Below are positions 58,806-64,000 of a stretch of DNA of 64,000 bases, piece by piece. The notes beneath the pieces were generated by a model. The model was not told the DNA's origin. It was given only the letters and a program-made list of their open reading frames with translations, and searched no databases. Made by a program: the position numbers and the translations under genes. Every line of letters starts with the position of its first letter. The first letter of the stretch is position 1. This stretch comes from Tetragonia tetragonoides (taxonomy: Eukaryota > Streptophyta > Magnoliopsida > Caryophyllales > Aizoaceae): contig CM076148.1 in the NCBI GenBank assembly GCA_038025085.1, forward strand, positions 3,908,501 to 3,972,500, read 5' to 3'.

Positions 58806-59023
58806 TGTTCATACGCGGGTATCCAAAATTTCGGATACTGAATTTCGGTATCCTAATCCGTATCCGAAAAATCAGATACCGAAATATCGGGTAGCCGAAT
58901 ACGGATATCCGAAACATCCAAAATAGTACTTTTGGCTTGTTTTTAAATTACTAAAATTCCAAAAATATTAACACCTAATATTGAGATGCCCAAATATGGC
59001 AAAGTCTCACCAAAATGGAACAT
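58806..59023 (+). mobile_element. Left end of a fourth hAT element, cut by an LTR retrotransposon
   Basis: It begins TAGGGATGTTCATACGCGGG (from about 58799) and continues with dense 'tatccgaa' / 'ttcggata' repeats, the subterminal style of hAT elements. At 59023 the sequence is interrupted by TGATAAG, the start of the LTR element. The other end must lie beyond the window. Confidence 0.6.
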
Positions 59024-60507
59024 TGATAAGTGTTTATTTGTATATATTTTTAGTATAATTTAGTACTAGTTTACTAGGTTAATTGTTGTTTTTCGTTCTC
59101 TTTTATTCGTTTTATCCTTCTTTGTTCTATTTTACGCTTTTGGTTTACCTTATTGTGTAGATAACCGTTCTTGGAGCAAAAATGTGACATGTTGAGTGTT
59201 GAACGATCTCAAATGTTGAGGAGATTGTGATGGAGACTCAAGTATGAGCAAGGATGATCAAAGGAAGCAAAGAAATATCAAGAAGAGACCTCAAGAATGA
59301 ACCATGAACAAGCCATGTCTCAAACATGGTCATGGTTCACCTTCAAGAGGCAAGAAAATAGCACCAGAGTCTACCATGACTTGTGAAGCCGAGCCATGAC
59401 CTGGTCGTGGTTCGACTTAGCTAGTAATTAACTCTTAAGAGCATCAGATGCGAACCATGACTTGGTCGCGGTTCGCTAGTTTTGGTCACGGTTCGCTATC
59501 AGAGGTCATGGTTGACCATTTTGACTTGTAAAACCCCTATATAAGTGACATTTTCTTGGAGAAGGGGTTATGCTTCATTTTGGGCTAGACTAGAACTTTT
59601 CTTAGGGTTCTTCAAGAACAAAGTTTAGGTACTTAGAGAACTTTGGTCTTGGTTATTTATTTCTAATCAACTCCTTAATCCTTAGTATTTGGTTGTAAGT
59701 TTTCTCTCTCCTCTCTCTTTCTTTCAATACTTGCAATTTTAAATCTTTGTTGTTGAATATTATGGGTATTGTCATTATGAAGTTTATTTTGTTTAATCTC
59801 ATGATTGTTATTGGCTAATCTCTCTTATTAGAGTTGGGGTTAGCCCAACTATGGTGATTTGATGCTTGGATGATGTGAATATATTGTGATTGAATGGGTT
59901 ATTGTGCATTTAGCTTTGTGAACTCCAAGTGTTTGATAAAATGTCTAAGTGAGAACTTGGCTTATCTTTTGTGTGATTAATTTAAAACCGAAAGGGGGTA
60001 AGGTAATCATAGGAGTCTCATTGACTAAACAAATGGATTCAACCACGAAAGTAGGTAGATTTCCTTTTGGAGATGCTTGAGCTAGGTGTTGCTTAATGAG
60101 CCCAATAAAGCTTGACCCCATGTAAATAGGTGGAAGGGTGGAATTGGGTATTTCTTTGGTGACCTTGAGAGAAGCCCTTAGTCATTGATTGACCTAGTAT
60201 CTCTACACAAATACTGATTCGATTGCATGTCGTTCTATCATCTATTGCATTAAACCGTCATTTGTTGGGTGAACCCCCCACTCTATATTTAATCCTTGAC
60301 TTTATAATTGTGATTATCCTTCCTCTTATCTTAGTTTGTCATCTTAGCTTAGCTTTAGGTCTAGTTAAATTGAATCAATCATCACAATTACTTGAATTTG
60401 CTTAGCTTTCTCGATTTTAGAGAATTTGGTATTCGAAACGCCTCGCTCCTTGTGGAGACGATCTTTTGTATTACTTTAATAATACCCGTATACTTGCGGG
60501 CGTATCA
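59024..60507 (+). mobile_element. 5' LTR of a retrotransposon, 1484 bp
   Basis: It starts TGATAAGTGTTTATTTG and ends GCGTATCA, with the TG...CA borders usual for LTRs. The first 365 bp are repeated at 63635-64000 with about eight differences by eye. Inside, 'catgg.tcatggttca' / 'ggtc.cggttcgc' units repeat at 59300-59520. The base quintet AACAT precedes it and is the candidate target duplication; the partner would be outside the window. Confidence 0.88.
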
Positions 60508-60591
60508 AGTTTTTGGCGCCGTTGCCGGGGAGCAAGGCTTGTTTCGATATGAAGTTCCCTTAAATAGGATAGACTAAGCATTTTTTTTCCC

Positions 60592-61734
60592 TTGTCTTTC
60601 ACATCGTCTTCTTTGATTTCCTTAATGGAAACATGTTGGAATCAAGAAGGTTGTGGAAATAATCATTCAAGTTCATATGCTTATGATTATGGTGACTATA
60701 ACCAATATTATGGATATTTGAATGCGAATGAATGTGATGTGCCTAATGCTTATAATGATTGCTATGCTTATGTTGGGCATGAGGATAATGGGTATCAATC
60801 TAGTCATGAAAATGCTAATAATGTAGACACCATTTACCAAAGTAACCAAAATGATCATTGCTTTGTTGACTACACTCTTGATAATTGGGATCATCCCAAT
60901 ATTCATGGAGAAGAGCAAACTTCCCAACCCAAGTCTCACTTGGAGACTCTTTTGGAACAATTTATTGTTCAAACACAAAAGAGCAATGAGGAGTTACAAG
61001 AAACTCTAGGCAAATTGTGTTGCAAAGTTGATGCATTTATCACCCACACCGAGATGCCCGAGCATCAAGTGGTTCAAGTGGCTAGTTTGTCTACAAATGG
61101 GGATTGCATTGAAGAAAAGATCGTTGTTGAGTCGGGAGAAAATGAGTTTTGTGATATCGAGTATCAAGATCCATTCTCAACCGGGTGCATTGATATGATC
61201 TCTTCTCCGATCTTATATCCTCTTAATGATTCCCCTTCTCACAAGTCTTTTGGTGTTGTCCTTGTAAATCCCGATAGTGCACTTGTGTTTTGTGATTCTT
61301 CCACCTTTCGGGTCGATGAGCCTATAGTGAATAAAATGCCTAAAGGGAGGCATGAGGACAATAATAAGCCAATTGGGTGGAAAGCTTCTTCTCGTCCTTC
61401 TTTTGACTTTTCAAGGGCATATGACAAATTCAAGAGATCTACGATTCTTGATTATATTCTTATGATAATGATCTCTTATTTGCGTCCTTTTGTGATGTGG
61501 GCAAGTGATTTTGATAAGTTGTTACGGGCCTTGACTTCTTATAATGATGGATTAAAGAAGAACATGATGAATGAGAAAAGAAGCAAAGTCACCATTGGAT
61601 CATATACCACCGCCCCAAAAGTTTCGAACAACCAATGGCATATGTGGAAGGAAGTGCTAGCTTTCAATCTCCCGTGTCAATCCTTCGACTTCAAGCACCA
61701 CCAAGGTTCTTCAATAGCACCTAAGAGGGTATGA
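60592..61734 (+). CDS. 380-aa ORF of the non-autonomous LTR element
   Basis: The open frame starts about 60 bp after the primer site; the first clear ATG is at 60625 ('METCWNQEGCGNN'), while 60592 is not an ATG. The product is rich in Tyr, Asn, Asp and His in its first third ('YDYGDYNQYYGYLNANE'), followed by a helix 'SHLETLLEQFIVQTQKSNEE' and an Asp/Glu-rich middle. I see no CCHC zinc knuckle, capsid major-homology or enzyme motif. By position it replaces gag. It may be a domesticated or element-specific protein, a known trait of some large non-autonomous plant LTR elements. Confidence 0.6.
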   Translation: MSFTSSSLISLMETCWNQEGCGNNHSSSYAYDYGDYNQYYGYLNANECDVPNAYNDCYAYVGHEDNGYQSSHENANNVDTIYQSNQNDHCFVDYTLDNWDHPNIHGEEQTSQPKSHLETLLEQFIVQTQKSNEELQETLGKLCCKVDAFITHTEMPEHQVVQVASLSTNGDCIEEKIVVESGENEFCDIEYQDPFSTGCIDMISSPILYPLNDSPSHKSFGVVLVNPDSALVFCDSSTFRVDEPIVNKMPKGRHEDNNKPIGWKASSRPSFDFSRAYDKFKRSTILDYILMIMISYLRPFVMWASDFDKLLRALTSYNDGLKKNMMNEKRSKVTIGSYTTAPKVSNNQWHMWKEVLAFNLPCQSFDFKHHQGSSIAPKRV

Positions 61735-63600
61735 AAAACTTCTCGGGAGACGCTTCTTCTTCCCACCCGGCCCACCCCAATTGCTTTGTAAGTACTCACC
61801 TTCCCTCCTTTCACTTTATTTCCTTTACATTGAGGACAATGCAAAGTTTAAGCATAGGGGGATTGATATCTTATTATTGTTCTTGTTGGTGATATGTTGT
61901 GGTGGTGAGATATTGTGGTGTTGTGGTGATACGTGATGAATTGTGATTTGGTGGATGTGATGATGGTGTTATGATTATGGTTGGTGATTGGAATTGTGCT
62001 AGTTTAATGTAGAAGCATGTTAGAGAATTTAGTTGCATTTCCATGTATATATTGATATTTAGATTGCATTGATCATGTTTTAGGTTTGCATATCATCTAG
62101 GTTGCATTTCAAATGAAAATTCAAAAAAAAAAAAATTTGAAAAAAAAAATCAAAAAAATGAAAATACCCAAAATAGAGAGAAGTGATCCTTGTATGATGA
62201 CCATAGAGGAACATTGGTTGGTATTAACATGTGACATGAGACTTGAGGTGAAAATTTTGAAAAATGTGATCTCCTAATCATGATTTTTAAAATTGGGTTT
62301 TGTTCACTTGGTCTTGGTATGCAAGCATGAGTGTTGACACGTTGTCAATCACTTGCTAATCCTCCTTAAGTCGTGAAGTGATTAGTTTTAGATGGACTTT
62401 AACCGGTGAGAATTTGAGCCCAAAAATCGACACGTTCATATCGGTTTATTTTCTTTTCATGTGTGCTTGATTCACTTCGGTTGGCATCACTCTAGAACTT
62501 GCCTTGATTCTTGGTCAAAAATTGCATTAGACACCCATTTTGCATCGGTAGGACGGAGGCATTCATTTGTTTGTTTGTACTTAAGCTACTTTAAGTCAAA
62601 TAGCCCCCCTTGTACATCATTTTCCCACTTTGGAGCCCCTTTGAGCTTGTGCCCTTTCTTTGGTAAACTTCATTACATGCTTTCTCTTCCCCAAACACAA
62701 CCATCTCCCAAGTCTAAGACTAGTGAAATTTGTTCTTTTCGGTGGGTTGAGTATTGAATTGAGTATTTGAGTAAAAGATAAGCATGAGGGTGTGATTTGT
62801 GAGAAATAAAATGATAATGGTTGGCTTTGAGTTTCAAGAAGCTTCGGTACATTGAAAAAAGAAAAAGAAAAAAAGGGAGTAAATAAATGTTTTAGTAGTA
62901 GAGGAAGGGCCTTATCTCATTTAATTGGAATAATCTTGCCCCGATACTCCTAGTGATAAAGTTTGGTCAAAGTTGTCAATAAGTTTGGTTTGGTGTAATG
63001 TTACACAAGAGTGGAGTTGGTGTTTTTGGTTTTTGGAGATAATTTTTGCATCCCCTTGATCTTTTCTAGACGGATCTAGGGGGATGTTTCTGTTTCCACT
63101 ATGTCTTTTTGACTCTAAGTCCACATCCCAAATGTATTCCCACCTTACCTTAAGCCTGATTACAACCCAAAAGTCCTCCCGATCTTTGCATATGGAGTTG
63201 TCAACTAGCGGTAGAGATTTTAGAAGATAGGCAAGCATATGGTAGGATGCCATCGAAATTTGAGTCTCGAGTGTTGAATATTGCATGATCACCCAAACAC
63301 ACATGAGAGTGAGGGACTTACATTTCCTAAAGTGAGAGTCTCTCGGGCTAACTTGCTTTACTTCTTAAGGAAAATTACCAATTCGGTTGAGTGCTTGTAT
63401 GCTTTATACTTCGTGAACTTGTTTCATAACTTTTCAAAACTTCGGTTTAAAATGGTTTGAAAACTTGTTTTGGCTTCAAGGAACTCGAGTTCTTATGTTC
63501 ATGTTAAGTGCTTTGTCGATGTTCCCCACTTGAGGAGGTGATCTCTCGACTACTTCGTGCTAACCTTCAATCTTACTTGATGTGATTATTTAGTGTTTGC
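61735..63600. other. Non-coding part of the LTR element
   Basis: No long frame is found. 62120-62165 is an A-rich tract. Short open frames such as 62921-63304 on the minus strand have no recognisable content. Confidence 0.5.
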
Positions 63601-63634
63601 TTGAGGACAAGCAAAGGTTAAGCATGGGGGAGTT

Positions 63635-64000
63635 TGATAAGTGTTTATTTGTATATATTTTAGTATAATTTAGTACTAGTTTACTAGGTTAATTGATGAT
63701 TTTTCGTTCTCTTTTATTCGTTTTATCCTTCTTTGTTCTATTTTACGCTTTTGGTTTACCTTATTGTGTAGATAACCGTTCTTGGAGCAAAAATGTGACA
63801 TGTTGAGTGTTGAACGATCTCAAATGTTGAGGAGATTGTGATGGAGGCTCAAACATGAGTAAGGATGATCAAAGGAAGCAAAGAAATATCAAGAAGAGAC
63901 CTCAAGAATGAACCATGAGCAAGCCATGTCTCAAACATGGTCATAGTTCACCTTCAAGAGGCAAGAAAATAGCACCAGAGTCTACCATGACTTGTGAAGC
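63635..64000 (+). mobile_element. 3' LTR, cut by the window end
   Basis: It repeats 59024-59389 with about 98% identity by eye: one T less in an early T run, one substitution and one insertion near 63693, four changes in 'gaggctcaaacatgagtaag', and two later ones. The high identity indicates a fairly young insertion. Confidence 0.9.

Larger units (their letters stand above)
60508..63634 (+). mobile_element. Internal region of a non-autonomous LTR retrotransposon
   Basis: The primer-binding site TGGCGCCGTTGCCGGGGA (60514-60531) is complementary to the 3' end of plant tRNA-Asp, as in Athila-type Ty3/gypsy elements. A purine-rich tract 'aagcatgggggag' (63620-63632) adjoins the 3' LTR. The internal part is only 3.1 kb and no protease, reverse transcriptase, RNase H or integrase motif is present. 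A second 'gaggacaatgcaaagtttaagcata' type purine tract at 61832-61860 resembles the one at 63601, as if an older LTR boundary had been there. Confidence 0.8.

Overview
The window is plant nuclear DNA. Coding regions are split by short GT-AG introns, intergenic DNA is AT-rich, and almost every major class of plant transposable element is present. One gene is a 23 kDa jasmonate-induced-protein homologue, a family I know mainly from Atriplex. This suggests Caryophyllales, perhaps the Amaranthaceae/Chenopodiaceae, but that is inference and no species can be named.

Layout. 1-5 kb: a PB1-domain protein gene on the minus strand, with a decayed duplicate of its own 3' end just beyond it. 5-14 kb: a gene-free transposon field holding a LINE remnant, two Helitrons of one family (one carrying a second, nested Helitron), a SINE with perfect 16-bp target duplications, a hAT MITE with a perfect 8-bp duplication and a Tourist-like MITE. 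14.1-18.3 kb: a complete Mutator-like element (MULE) with a transposase-OTU fusion gene broken by three in-frame stops, and a remnant of a second, convergent gene. 18.8-38.1 kb: a same-strand tandem array of equilibrative nucleoside transporter (ENT) genes. ENT-A (19.6-22.5 kb) has a lost splice donor, ENT-B (25.1-25.6 kb) is a two-exon relic, ENT-C (31.4-34.0 kb) has a 2-nt frameshift, and ENT-D (35.5-38.1 kb) is intact. Between ENT-A and ENT-C lies a mosaic of at least five broken copies of an NT5C-type HAD phosphatase gene mixed with ENT pieces.

39.9-45.0 kb: a UGT86-type glycosyltransferase gene whose first exon is duplicated. The proximal copy is intact, the distal copy is dead, and one intact second exon serves both. 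45.7-46.7 kb: the JIP23-like gene (minus). 48.4-52.6 kb: a complete CACTA element with a hAT MITE nested in it, followed by a SINE. 55.4-56.9 kb: an unrecognised gene encoding a coiled-coil part and a glycine-rich membrane part, probably two exons. 57.5-64 kb: a Tourist-like MITE, a third hAT MITE, a fourth hAT end cut by an LTR retrotransposon, and that non-autonomous retrotransposon itself, with a tRNA-Asp primer site and a 380-aa ORF of its own; its 3' LTR runs off the window.

The likely functional host genes are the PB1 protein, ENT-D, UGT86, the JIP23-like protein and perhaps the orphan at 55.4 kb. No operon-like cooperation is expected. The ENT transporters and the NT5C-type phosphatase relics both concern nucleosides and nucleotides, but their mixing here looks like the result of repeated segmental duplication rather than a working cluster. 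All similarity statements are by eye; no database search was possible.
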